Notes: generated by a model from the sequence alone, not told the origin. A stretch of DNA of 64,000 nt from Deltaproteobacteria bacterium (GCA_024279915.1 JAJRRB010000018.1:1-64000); one strand, 5' to 3'. Shown: positions 44,863 through 54,807, counted from the first letter of the stretch. A program made the numbers and translations.

Positions 44863-45696
44863 TCAGCAACAAACCTCATCCAACACTCCGGAAGGAAAGC
44901 AATCAAGCCATGAGTCCTTGGAGAGATTTTTAACCACCACTTTCTGTCGAGCCAATAGATCCCTGTATATCCCATACTGCAGAAAAACATTCATGCTATA
45001 GACGTGTGAGTTGACAATCCCATCCCAACTCTTCTCAGTCGTCGCGTTTGCCCTCAGCTCCTGACCTTCTTGGTAAAAATTGTGGATCGTGCCTCCGTAG
45101 TCCCTCATCACAGTGTGGTCACAACCAAGCAAATATATCTCCGAATAGCCCATATAAAGCAAAACAGGAAGAATCATAATGGTCCCTGTCTGAGGAGATA
45201 AGACAGGCCTAGTCAGATCGACTTTTTTGGTATTCACAACATCGGCCAGATATAAATAGTGAATTTTCCTAGCAGGGAACAACTGATACTTTTCAACCAA
45301 TGGTAAGCCACTATGCCCCAGGACAATTGCAGTCTCTGCCGGGAGCTTACGATCAGCCTCTCGAAGCCATTCAATATAGTTTTCGAGTACCAATGGCTCA
45401 TGGTAGGGTACAAAAAAATGATATTTCGGTCGGATAATTTCAAGGTCTTCATGGAGGAAAAAGTTGCTAAGAGTAAAACAATCCTCTCCACACAAAAGCG
45501 TCAGGTCTTCTTGGTTTAGGCTGGGACCGGTTGCAATCAGAAAAGCACGCCGTCCGCCGCCCTTCCCCTTCAGTTCCAGATTCGTTTGCAAGACATCGTT
45601 CCGGTCATACCTTCTGAAACGGAGATCGGAGACAAAATGTTGCATCGTCCGTAATGCAATTGGCGGAAGCCACTCCCTAAAAGACTCTAAGTTCAT
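44863..45696 (-). CDS. DUF115/GT42-like protein (candidate glycosyltransferase)
   Basis: AFLIATGPSLNQEDLTLL; LLYMGYSEIYLLGCDHTVM, resembling Maf/CstII-type motifs. Confidence 0.7.
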   Translation of the reverse strand: MNLESFREWLPPIALRTMQHFVSDLRFRRYDRNDVLQTNLELKGKGGGRRAFLIATGPSLNQEDLTLLCGEDCFTLSNFFLHEDLEIIRPKYHFFVPYHEPLVLENYIEWLREADRKLPAETAIVLGHSGLPLVEKYQLFPARKIHYLYLADVVNTKKVDLTRPVLSPQTGTIMILPVLLYMGYSEIYLLGCDHTVMRDYGGTIHNFYQEGQELRANATTEKSWDGIVNSHVYSMNVFLQYGIYRDLLARQKVVVKNLSKDSWLDCFPSGVLDEVCC

Positions 45697-46841
45697 TGCT
45701 TAGCCTCGACGATCATCTCGCAAATATCCCGCACAGCACCGCATCCACCGTTAAAAGGCGAGACATATTGTGCCGTCGATTTGATTGCAGACATAGCATC
45801 AGCAGGGCAGGCTCGGAAACCAGACATACTCATAGACTCAAAGTCATTAACATCGTCCCCTATATATGCAACCTGCCCCAAATCAACCCCCAGGGAAGAG
45901 CAAAAACTCGCGAGCTGAGCTCGCTTGTCAGTCACGCCTATAAAGCAATGCTCAATTCCAAGCTTTCTTGCTCTAGCCTGCACAATCGGAGACTTCTCTG
46001 TGGTCATTAGCGCCACTTCAACGCCAGTAGCTCGCACAAGTTCTAAACCTTTAGCGTCCCGAGTGTTAAATTTTTTCAGGACCTCACCATCAGCCGAATA
46101 GTACATCCCCGCGTCAGTTAAAGTCCCGTCAACATCCACAACCAGTAGTTTCAACTCAGACAACAATGATCCAAAGTCCAACGACCGCTGCCTGTTCAAC
46201 AACCGTTCCACTTCGCCCCAGTCCTCAGGCTCATCAATTTCAACAGCCGATTCTGGAGCCATTTCATAAGTTGCAATCAGCCCCCCTAGTCGGCACCCGG
46301 ACTCCTCCAGCAACTTGCGCCGAGTAAAATAGAAAGCACCATTCTCCATTAGGAGACCTGTAAAATTCTGCCGCATGGGCCTGTCTGTCGGGTCGTAATT
46401 TATTGGAGTCCCATCATCAGCCCAAAAGAAGCGACGGACTCTTACCGCCGTCAAAAGAGAATCGTAATTATTTGCAAGAAAAAGGTCACGTGACTTAATA
46501 AAGTCATTGGCCGAAACAAGTGGAGAAGTCACCTGAATGGTGACCAAGACGTCAAAAGAGACGCATTCTGCCAGATGCGACATAACCGATTCAGTAGAGG
46601 CTGAGTCCGTTGCAAGCTCACTTGGACGCTCCAAGATCTCAACGTCAAGGGCTAGCCGTCTGACAGCGTCTGCGATCCGTTCACAATCGGTTGAAACAAC
46701 AATTCGTTCAAAAACCCCAGATGAACAAGCCGCCTCCAGTGCCCATGCGCAAAGCGGTTTTCCAGCAATTGGCTTGATATTTTTATCGGGGATGCTTTTT
46801 GAGCCACCACGCATCGGCACCAAAGCGACAAATTTACACAT
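45693..46841 (-). CDS. CMP-acylneuraminate-type cytidylyltransferase fused to a KdsC-like HAD phosphatase
   Basis: N-terminal VPMRGGSKSIPDKNIKPIAGKPL; C-terminal LLVVDVDGTLTDAGMYYSADGEVLKKFNTRDAKGLEL...YIGDDVND. Confidence 0.93.
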   Translation of the reverse strand: MCKFVALVPMRGGSKSIPDKNIKPIAGKPLCAWALEAACSSGVFERIVVSTDCERIADAVRRLALDVEILERPSELATDSASTESVMSHLAECVSFDVLVTIQVTSPLVSANDFIKSRDLFLANNYDSLLTAVRVRRFFWADDGTPINYDPTDRPMRQNFTGLLMENGAFYFTRRKLLEESGCRLGGLIATYEMAPESAVEIDEPEDWGEVERLLNRQRSLDFGSLLSELKLLVVDVDGTLTDAGMYYSADGEVLKKFNTRDAKGLELVRATGVEVALMTTEKSPIVQARARKLGIEHCFIGVTDKRAQLASFCSSLGVDLGQVAYIGDDVNDFESMSMSGFRACPADAMSAIKSTAQYVSPFNGGCGAVRDICEMIVEAKQ

Positions 46842-47706
46842 CGACCTTCCTTTTCAATTTTTCCCTCTGAATGGCTTCTATCGGCAAGATCTCTTGACTT
46901 TTGTATGTCAGCGATTTTGAAACATTACGTAGATCACGAGCCAAACGTCTCATACCATCAGGCTCCAGACTTGCAGAATGATCAGTCCCCTTCCAAGTCC
47001 GATCCAGAGTGAAATGCCTCTCAAAGCTTACAGCACCCAAGGCCAGAGCTGCAACATCTGCAGCAATCCCGAGGTGATGGCCAGAGAAACCAATTGACTT
47101 AACCCGACTTGCAAATTTTTCTCTCAGACGGGCAATCTCCAGCAAGCAAATATCTTCAAAGGGGACGGGGTAGCCGGAAGTACAAGAATAAAGGACCAAA
47201 TCTTTTTCACGGCTATGACGCTCAAAAAGTGAGACTATTTCATCCTCCTCCGCGTGTGAGGTCATTCCCAGAGACAAATGTATTTCCCCACCATAGTTTT
47301 CTGCAAGCCATGTCAGCATCTCTATATCGGTATTGCACGCTGAGGGAATTTTGATCATCGTCGGCATCAATGGGGCAATCTCTTTCGCAGAAGTCAACTC
47401 CCAAACCGAAGTACTGTATTCGCAACCCCATTCCTCGCACCATGCCTTCAACTGCCGATGCTGGTCAATATCTAACTCCAAAAATTCCCTATGCTCACCA
47501 TAGGTCTCGCCATAGGAATGCATCTGGTTCGGATGCGGCGAATTAAACTCATCGGGAGACAACAGTTCGCGGTTTGAACGTTTCTGAAACTTGATAATAT
47601 CAACCTTACAAAACTGTGCTGCAACTTTGATCATCTCTTCTGCAACATCTATTAGGCCAAGATGATTACAGCCTATTTCAGCGATAACAGTCGTATTCAT
47701 ATGCAC
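46834..47706 (-). CDS. NeuB-family sialic/nonulosonic acid synthase
   Basis: TTVIAEIGCNHLGLIDVAEEMIKVA; IKFQKRSNRELLSP; FERHFTLDRTWKGTDHSASLEPDGMRRL; no C-terminal SAF domain visible. Confidence 0.93.
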   Translation of the reverse strand: MHMNTTVIAEIGCNHLGLIDVAEEMIKVAAQFCKVDIIKFQKRSNRELLSPDEFNSPHPNQMHSYGETYGEHREFLELDIDQHRQLKAWCEEWGCEYSTSVWELTSAKEIAPLMPTMIKIPSACNTDIEMLTWLAENYGGEIHLSLGMTSHAEEDEIVSLFERHSREKDLVLYSCTSGYPVPFEDICLLEIARLREKFASRVKSIGFSGHHLGIAADVAALALGAVSFERHFTLDRTWKGTDHSASLEPDGMRRLARDLRNVSKSLTYKSQEILPIEAIQREKLKRKVDV

Positions 47707-47767
47707 CTTTCATTCAGTTGCCATGTCCCAAGAGTGGGACAGCCCCCAGGATTCAATGTGTTTTCCG

Positions 47768-48997
47768 CTACATGTTGCGTGCCAGAGATTGCAGATAAGC
47801 CCTCAACCCAGAGAAGCAGGCCTCAGGGGAAAACCTTTTACGCAACAGCACAATAGCCTCAGTTTCGTATCTTCGACGCGCATCATAGTTCGTCAATAAA
47901 CGAGCAATCTCTTCGTACATGTTCTCAAATTCTGTTTCTACAAAAGCCTTACCACTCGCCTCTTCCAGCCCCTTGACACCAATCTTAGTAGCGACCATAG
48001 CCCGCCCAGAGGCAAAAGCCTCAATCGATTTTATTTTGAGTCCTGATCCATAGAGCATCGGGTTAATGATCACTGCCGCAGTTGAATATTCTTTTTTCAG
48101 ATCATTAGATACACCAGCAAGTTCAATGCCACTTCCAGATTTACATTCAAAGTCTAACGCATCACAAACAGCACCAACAATGCGTAGCTTTGCCTCTGGG
48201 ACAATCGACCTGACTTTCGGCCACTGGTCTTTAATAAACTGTTTAAGCCCATGCACATTGTGCAGTGCACCGGAGCCAACAAACAGAACCTTTCTATCCT
48301 CAGGCTCCGAGGGTGGCAAGTTAAAACTTTCGAAGGGGTGCTCTGTAAGAATAACCTGAACATTCGGTACTGATTTCTCCAGCTGTAGCGCTTCGTTTTT
48401 TTGTATTGCTAACAGAACGTCCTGTAGCTCCAGTAGGTCCAGCTCATCCTGCCAAGTAAAGTCAAAACTCTGAGGCAGACCAGCGGACACTTCTGACTTG
48501 GCTCTTTCTGCCTGAATATCATGTGTATCCAGAACAGCCGGGATCTTATTGACTTTCGCAGAGACCGCGACTGGCAATGCAGTCCAGACGTACTGCCCAA
48601 CTAAACAAATAGGTCGATACTTCCGACATAACATATTTAAAGAATTTGCCAGCACACTGTATTTACTGACAAACGGATTATTCAAAAATGGTTTCAGCAA
48701 AGACCAATAACGAAACGCATTCACAACCCCAGACAAGCCGATGAGCATTTTAAAAGGGGTATGGAGGCGCGGGTATTTTGCCCAAATCTCGGCCCGAAAG
48801 GGGCCACACCATACTTCATCGCAGTACGCGTTCAACTCATCGGCATAAACAGGTGGTTGCGGAAGAACAAGGGCAATTCTGTAATATTTATTGAGGAAGC
48901 TCAGCAGAGCGAGAATCCGCTGAGAGTTCCCAGCCAAAGGAGGGAATGGCTCAAAAGGCACCTGCATCAAGATCCACTGTTTGTCAGTGGGTTTCAA
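47768..48997 (-). CDS. GT-B glycosyltransferase (family 4-like)
   Basis: VLFVGSGALHNVHGLKQFIKDQWPKVR; YGSGLKIKSIEAFASGRAMVATKIGVKGLE. Confidence 0.88.
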   Translation of the reverse strand: MKPTDKQWILMQVPFEPFPPLAGNSQRILALLSFLNKYYRIALVLPQPPVYADELNAYCDEVWCGPFRAEIWAKYPRLHTPFKMLIGLSGVVNAFRYWSLLKPFLNNPFVSKYSVLANSLNMLCRKYRPICLVGQYVWTALPVAVSAKVNKIPAVLDTHDIQAERAKSEVSAGLPQSFDFTWQDELDLLELQDVLLAIQKNEALQLEKSVPNVQVILTEHPFESFNLPPSEPEDRKVLFVGSGALHNVHGLKQFIKDQWPKVRSIVPEAKLRIVGAVCDALDFECKSGSGIELAGVSNDLKKEYSTAAVIINPMLYGSGLKIKSIEAFASGRAMVATKIGVKGLEEASGKAFVETEFENMYEEIARLLTNYDARRRYETEAIVLLRKRFSPEACFSGLRAYLQSLARNM

Positions 48998-49115
48998 TGT
49001 GTTTCCTCCATGGCGACAGATCGGAACCTAAACCGATCACAGCCACTCTTGTTTGACAGGATAAGGACACAGGGGCAAGTGTCACGAGATACCCACAATT
49101 AATCATCGTCGGTTC

Positions 49116-50120
49116 CTACTTCTCAGAGCCGGAAGACCCACCTTTAAATACACGTATACAGAAATAGTGCTTCACATTATGAAGGTAAAAATGGACATCA
49201 AATCTCAGCAGAATAAGGGCTTTAGAAGTCACCCCAACAGTCGAAAATATCATCGGAAATTGGGGTTGATCAAGATAGCTCTTCAAACCAAATGGTGCAA
49301 GCAAGCTCAAATGTGCCAAAAACCAGCTTTTCTGCGCACTCATAAATCGTTGTTGCAGCTTCCCGTCGGTACAGGTTGCCGAAGCAAAGTGGTTAGTGAG
49401 CCAATCTATATAGGTTACCAAGGCTTGCAATTTTCCAGCGTGATAGTTCGCCCCCCCCATAGAGATATTACTCCCACTTTGGCGCCAGTATACACAAGAC
49501 TGAGGTATTGTAGAGATCCCCTTCTCTTCGCCAAATTTTATCCATGTAGCATCGTCAGCACACCACGCCAATGGAAAATTCACGAAGCCACTTTTCTTGT
49601 CATGAATGTCCCTGGAAAAAATGTATTCCGAGACGAAACTATCCCGCTGGAATCTCAATTTGTCGTAGATAAACTCTAAGGGTGTTTCGAGAGGCGGATG
49701 TGGAGAGGCTTTATAGATGGTGGTTCCTTCTGCATCTATTCTGTTTGTGTTGAAACGATAGAGTTCAAACTGACCATCGGTTTGTTTTAGATGTGCATAA
49801 AAGGAGGAGACACAATCCGGGGCCATTACATCATCATCACAAAAGAGCCATATCCAGCCTTCTTCTGACAAAGAGATACAACGTTCCCACTGGGCAACCA
49901 AGTCCTGCCCACCTAGATTGTCTTCAAAACGGTGATAAACAATATCAATGGAATCTGAATACCTGTCGCAAAGACTTCTTATATTGCCTGGGCTGGCATC
50001 ATCGCCGACATAAACCCGAAAGTTCTTGTCGGTTTGGCTAGCAATCGACTCTAATGTCTTGCCAAGAAAACTGGATTTGTATGCCGGAATAACAATGGCC
50101 AATTTGGCGTCATCCCTCAC
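49116..50120 (-). CDS. Family 2 glycosyltransferase
   Basis: LAIVIPAYKSSFLGKTLESIASQTDKNFRVYVGDDASPG; WLFCDDDVM. Confidence 0.93.
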   Translation of the reverse strand: MRDDAKLAIVIPAYKSSFLGKTLESIASQTDKNFRVYVGDDASPGNIRSLCDRYSDSIDIVYHRFEDNLGGQDLVAQWERCISLSEEGWIWLFCDDDVMAPDCVSSFYAHLKQTDGQFELYRFNTNRIDAEGTTIYKASPHPPLETPLEFIYDKLRFQRDSFVSEYIFSRDIHDKKSGFVNFPLAWCADDATWIKFGEEKGISTIPQSCVYWRQSGSNISMGGANYHAGKLQALVTYIDWLTNHFASATCTDGKLQQRFMSAQKSWFLAHLSLLAPFGLKSYLDQPQFPMIFSTVGVTSKALILLRFDVHFYLHNVKHYFCIRVFKGGSSGSEK

Positions 50121-50228
50121 AAAAACCTCCTGGAGACAAGAATATGCTCACCGCAGAGCACTTTAAGTTCTTTCATGTTTTTGATAAAACCCAATTTCCC
50201 CCGGTATCTTAAGACAATGAAGACAGGC

Positions 50229-51080
50229 CTATTTTCTTGCGATGAAAAGAGCTTGCTCGCCCCCCAGATAGCCGTATTCCCGAGACCAAAACAATAACGC
50301 ATACACATCTCTGAAACCGGCGGCCCTGAGTCCATCAAACATTTCCCACCCATAATGACGAAAACATAAGCAGCCAGTTTTACTCATAGGGTCACCATGG
50401 TATTCCGGCTCTAAGATATGTTCAATCACACCGTCATGAGACATATTGGCCCGCGTTACATTCTGAGGCGAAGCTAGGTTGAACGGCACCGAGAAAAGCA
50501 TATTTCCACCTGGAGCAAGGACTCTAAAACACTCACCAAAAGCCTTATGGTAATTCGGGATATGCTCAAAGCAATCAAAAGACAGGAGGTGGTCAAAACT
50601 AGCATCTGAGAAGCTTAAACTTGTTAAATCCTCATGCCTGATTCCGTCGGGGTTAATCGAACCAGAAGGGAATTCAGTCCCTACGAACTCACTACCTGTA
50701 ATGTTTTCATATCGGGGAGAGAAGTATCTGTATAGTGCCGTGACCTGCTCAGTAATATAGATGCGGTCTCTTAGGTATGGTGCACACTCCACATCAAACA
50801 ACTGCACTGCAGCACGCATCCTGCAGTTTAGACCCGACTCTGGGCAAACCAAACGCTCACGCCAGTTGGGTATCCCGTGGTTGCCTCCATACTCAAAATC
50901 AACGTGAAGTTTAACACACCGTCCGGCCGGATATGAATAACCTTTGACCTTGAGACTCTTGCGTAAACGGGGCAAGAGACTCTTCTCATACTCCTTGCGC
51001 ACAGCATATTCCTCCTGCATCAACTCCGAATGAGATTGGTAATCTTCAAAATTGTTAACACGGTAAATTTTCATCTTCAC
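50229..51080 (-). CDS. SAM-dependent methyltransferase-like protein with degenerate motif I
   Basis: LTSLSFSDASFDHLLSFDCFEHIPNYHKAFGECFRVLAPGGNMLFSVPF; ITGSEFVG replaces the usual GxGxG. Confidence 0.8.
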   Translation of the reverse strand: MKMKIYRVNNFEDYQSHSELMQEEYAVRKEYEKSLLPRLRKSLKVKGYSYPAGRCVKLHVDFEYGGNHGIPNWRERLVCPESGLNCRMRAAVQLFDVECAPYLRDRIYITEQVTALYRYFSPRYENITGSEFVGTEFPSGSINPDGIRHEDLTSLSFSDASFDHLLSFDCFEHIPNYHKAFGECFRVLAPGGNMLFSVPFNLASPQNVTRANMSHDGVIEHILEPEYHGDPMSKTGCLCFRHYGWEMFDGLRAAGFRDVYALLFWSREYGYLGGEQALFIARK

Positions 51081-52234
51081 TAGCCCCCCTTTTTCTGTGC
51101 CAATGACGAAAGGATTTGATTCATTTTCACTTTCGCTGCTTTTTGCGTCAGATTTTGCGTGGCATATTCATTTAATTGAGTACTGCATTGCCGGAGCGCC
51201 ATTTCGTTATTATAAAGTTCAACAACCCGTTCTGAAAAAGATTGTGGGTCATCGGTTGCCGGAACTATATCCTCCAAACCAACACCTTCGATACCAATAG
51301 CTGTCGAGACCAGAGGGAGAGAACAGGAAATCGCCTCCATTGTCTTGCCTTTGACTCCCGCTCCAAACCTTAACGGAACAACAGCCAGACGAACTTGTTG
51401 GTAAAGTTTAGACAGTTCTTCATCGCTCACAAAACCAAGGATTCTGATGTCCTCACTTGCCAAGGCAGCAATCTCTTCTGGGGGATGATTGCCGACAACA
51501 TGAAGAATCACGCAGGGACACCGTTCTCTGATCCTGGGAAAAACCTCCTTAACAAACCATAAAACCGCATCGATATTTGGGTTGTGCTTGAAACCTCCCA
51601 CGCACAGCAACCCATGTCGTTGTGAAAAGTTGGAGATAGCGGGGGCGAACTTTTCATAAAAGTAGAGCGGAATCACTTCCGCTCTACTTTCGGGCAACCT
51701 TTTAGAGATAATGTCCTTTTCATGTTGGCTGAAGGTCAGAAACACATCAGCCTTCCGGATCAGATCCATCTCGAGACGTTCACTCTCATATGACTGCGCA
51801 AAAGTCCTCGGGTCTTCGTCAACCAGGTACTTTCGGCGCAGACGGAGGAAATGCAGATCGTGACACTGGTAAAGTTTTTTCGCTTCTGAAAATCTGGTCA
51901 CGTAACCGATGAATAGCTTCGTAGGTCCGGGCCGGTTAAAAAAAACATAATCGAACTGACGAGAGCGAAAGAGCAGCCACAACCTCCAAAAAGCGCGGAA
52001 CCACCGTCCTGTCAACACCTTGACACCAATAGACCTCAAAGGCATCGAGTATGGCTCGTCATCCAAAAAGTCAGCAGCGATGAACGAGATGTCCAGTCCC
52101 ATATCAATTAGCAGACTGAGATAATTGTAGCTCGTCCTGGAACCTGCAGACTGATCAAAACGCGGGACATGGTCGTCAATGAACAGCAATTTTTTCATGA
52201 TATCGATCAGGCCCCTATGATCTTCTTGATGCAT
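51080..52234 (-). CDS. Family 4-like glycosyltransferase
   Basis: LLCVGGFKHNPNIDAVLWFVKEVFPRI; FGAGVKGKTMEAISCSLPLVSTAIGIEGVG. Confidence 0.92.
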   Translation of the reverse strand: MHQEDHRGLIDIMKKLLFIDDHVPRFDQSAGSRTSYNYLSLLIDMGLDISFIAADFLDDEPYSMPLRSIGVKVLTGRWFRAFWRLWLLFRSRQFDYVFFNRPGPTKLFIGYVTRFSEAKKLYQCHDLHFLRLRRKYLVDEDPRTFAQSYESERLEMDLIRKADVFLTFSQHEKDIISKRLPESRAEVIPLYFYEKFAPAISNFSQRHGLLCVGGFKHNPNIDAVLWFVKEVFPRIRERCPCVILHVVGNHPPEEIAALASEDIRILGFVSDEELSKLYQQVRLAVVPLRFGAGVKGKTMEAISCSLPLVSTAIGIEGVGLEDIVPATDDPQSFSERVVELYNNEMALRQCSTQLNEYATQNLTQKAAKVKMNQILSSLAQKKGG

Positions 52235-53127
52235 CTCGCCATAGCGTTTACGAACGGAACCTTGTTCATAACGGCTTCGATGACCTGAACCTGATTTAGA
52301 CGATCAACAAACATGTCAAGCAGTTTGCGAGCCTGCGCCTCCCCGCCATGCCGCATCAGGACGATTGCCAAGTCCGCATACATAGCATTGCGCTGTGTCG
52401 TTGTTTTTGCCCCGGGGTGGGACAATGCAACCGACAACAGGTCCGGGATCTGCTTGAATTCATATCGCTTGGCAATTTTTAGCCACAAATCGACGTCGAG
52501 AGAGTAATTGAGCCCCTCGTCTAAGGATCCGCAATCCTGCCAAGCCAGCCTTGTAAACAGGCAGGACGGCTGCATGAAGTCACCTCCGTTGGCCCACTCC
52601 AACAAATTATCCCTATTGATCTGCACCAGTTGCGGAACGTGGGTAATGACATTATCGGCGTTGACGACATGCCCTTGCCCATAGACTGCCCCAACGGACC
52701 TGTCTTCGAGATAAGCGGCAGCAAGTTTAAAGAGTGCTCCTTCAGTGTACCAATCGTCAGAATTAAGCCACCCAAGCAATTCACCGGTCGCACGTTCACG
52801 CCCCTTGTTGATCGCATGGCTTTGACCATGATCCTTCTCGCTCACCCAATAGGTGAGCCAGGATTCATACTTCTTGATAATCTCAACAGAGTTGTCTGTA
52901 GAACCCCCATCAATGATGATGTATTCGAGATTTGGATAGCCTTGCAGCAAGACCGAACGGATGGTTTTTTCGAGGAAAGCCGCTTGGTTGTATGTAGGGG
53001 TGACGATACTTATTCGGGGCCAATCATGCTCATTTTTAGCATGTGGGGTTTCTTCCGGATGGAATGGATCCATCGGCCAAGGTTCTGCCGGCACACCAGG
53101 TGGGAATACTGCTTTTTGATTGATCAA
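52207..53127 (-). CDS. Family 2 glycosyltransferase
   Basis: ISIVTPTYNQAAFLEKTIRSVLLQGYPNLEYIIIDGGSTDNSVEIIKKYE; GWLNSDDWY. Confidence 0.95.
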   Translation of the reverse strand: MINQKAVFPPGVPAEPWPMDPFHPEETPHAKNEHDWPRISIVTPTYNQAAFLEKTIRSVLLQGYPNLEYIIIDGGSTDNSVEIIKKYESWLTYWVSEKDHGQSHAINKGRERATGELLGWLNSDDWYTEGALFKLAAAYLEDRSVGAVYGQGHVVNADNVITHVPQLVQINRDNLLEWANGGDFMQPSCLFTRLAWQDCGSLDEGLNYSLDVDLWLKIAKRYEFKQIPDLLSVALSHPGAKTTTQRNAMYADLAIVLMRHGGEAQARKLLDMFVDRLNQVQVIEAVMNKVPFVNAMARCIKKIIGA

Positions 53128-53246
53128 AATCTTTCCTTATAATTCTATCTGCTTAGGGCACACCTCTTTTTGGTCCTCCCCGAGCGGTTTTTCAGCGGGC
53201 AGATAAATCTGCGAGAGTCAAAATCAAGGGTCCCTAGCCTACGTTT

Positions 53247-54038
53247 TCATATAGAACATCTTGACAGGGCCTCTTCATAGGAAATTTTCGGAAAGATTTC
53301 CAAATCCCCATCGACCGTCGCATCGAAAATCTTACGATTACTTCTATTATAAAAAAACCTCGCGAGATAATACGACAATTCAGAGGCCTCAAGGTCTGGA
53401 AGATGCCATTCTTGCCCGCCGAAATACCCGGGATCGAAATGGTTTATGTCCTGACCACTCAGCAGCTGCTTCTCGTTGGGGTTACCACTGACTGTAAAGT
53501 TGTGGTCAACACCGATCAAGTAGACTTCTGAAAAGCCCATGTAATAAGCGAGCTGCATCGCAACAAAAGTGACTGTGTAGCCCTCATGGAGTGGAGAGGT
53601 TATATCTGTACTAAAAGTGTAGGGAGACGCCCTGTAACTGCTTGTCATAAGATAGTTGGCATTCTCAAAATCACTCACAACCCCTCTGCACGCGTGATAA
53701 GACAGAAAAGACGGGCAGTCCAGGCTCTCAAATTCAGCGGCGCTTTGTTGAATAACCAAGGGGTTCACAGCCACGTGGTAATCTATCTTCAACTTTGACC
53801 GTTCAAAAAGCATATAGATCTTATTCAGACCAAAGCAAAGGCAATCGTCCAAAAGAGAAAGGTCCATCTTATTGAGTGAAGGACCGTTCCCGATGATAAA
53901 GCACCTCTCTCCGGAATGTATATTCCGGAACTGCTCCAACTGCTTCCTGTGCTTTAAATACCACTCCCGATAAATTCGGTCAGAATACAGATCTAAAGAC
54001 AGGTCACACATTTTAATCAACTTGTGCAGCATCATCAC
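53247..54038 (-). CDS. DUF115/GT42-like protein (candidate glycosyltransferase)
   Basis: CFIIGNGPSLNKMDLSLLDDCLCFGLNKIYM; VAMQLAYYMGFSEVYLIGVDHNF. Confidence 0.75.
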   Translation of the reverse strand: MMMLHKLIKMCDLSLDLYSDRIYREWYLKHRKQLEQFRNIHSGERCFIIGNGPSLNKMDLSLLDDCLCFGLNKIYMLFERSKLKIDYHVAVNPLVIQQSAAEFESLDCPSFLSYHACRGVVSDFENANYLMTSSYRASPYTFSTDITSPLHEGYTVTFVAMQLAYYMGFSEVYLIGVDHNFTVSGNPNEKQLLSGQDINHFDPGYFGGQEWHLPDLEASELSYYLARFFYNRSNRKIFDATVDGDLEIFPKISYEEALSRCSI

Positions 54039-54063
54039 CCCGGAGGTCTTGGTTTAGGTTTAT

Positions 54064-54807
54064 CTATTCCGTACTCAATCTGGCCAAAGCACCGCCATCG
54101 ACAACCAAGGTCTGACCCGTTATAAACGATGCGTTGAGGTCGTCACAGAGGAAGAGGATTGACCTTGCCACCTCAGCAGGACGGCCAATCCTGCCGCATG
54201 GAGTTTTAAGCGCTAGCTCTGCCTTCATTGACTCAAACTTCCCTTTGGATAGATGACCACGGCTGAGACCTTCTTCAAGCATTCCAGTATCGACTGCCCC
54301 AGGCAGAATGGCGTTAACTCTTATCGACTTCTCGGACAACTCCAGGGCCGCAGCCCGTGTCAAAGAGACTAGGCCCCCTTTGCTAACGGCGTAAGCAGCA
54401 ACATTCCGGGATGTCTGAACGGCGTGGACAGAGCTGACATTGACAACGGCAGCAGCTCTGCCCTCCAGATGCGGCGTCATCAACTTGATCCCGAGAAAAC
54501 TGCCGGTGAGATTGACACCCAAGGTTTCAGCCCACTCATCCTCCGTCGTTTCGAGCAGGGATTTATTCAGTTGAATAGCAGCATTGTTGACCAATGCATC
54601 CAGCCCAGTGTTCAGAAACGGCGAGGCAGCGATCTCTCGCCAGATTTCTGACTGTGAGATATCGCCTTGCCAGAAATTCACCAGGTCGAACGAATGGTTG
54701 AAGGGCTGGCAGTCGACACCTAAAACTCGCCAGCCTGTCTCGGTGAAGAGACTGGCCGTTGCCTTCCCGATACCACCACACCCCCCTGTGATCAAAACAG
54801 TTTTCAT
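54064..54807 (-). CDS. Short-chain dehydrogenase/reductase
   Basis: VLITGGCGGIGKATASLFTETGWRVLGVD; YAVSKGGLVSLTRAAALEL; ATG overlaps the upstream stop. Confidence 0.95.
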   Translation of the reverse strand: MKTVLITGGCGGIGKATASLFTETGWRVLGVDCQPFNHSFDLVNFWQGDISQSEIWREIAASPFLNTGLDALVNNAAIQLNKSLLETTEDEWAETLGVNLTGSFLGIKLMTPHLEGRAAAVVNVSSVHAVQTSRNVAAYAVSKGGLVSLTRAAALELSEKSIRVNAILPGAVDTGMLEEGLSRGHLSKGKFESMKAELALKTPCGRIGRPAEVARSILFLCDDLNASFITGQTLVVDGGALARLSTE

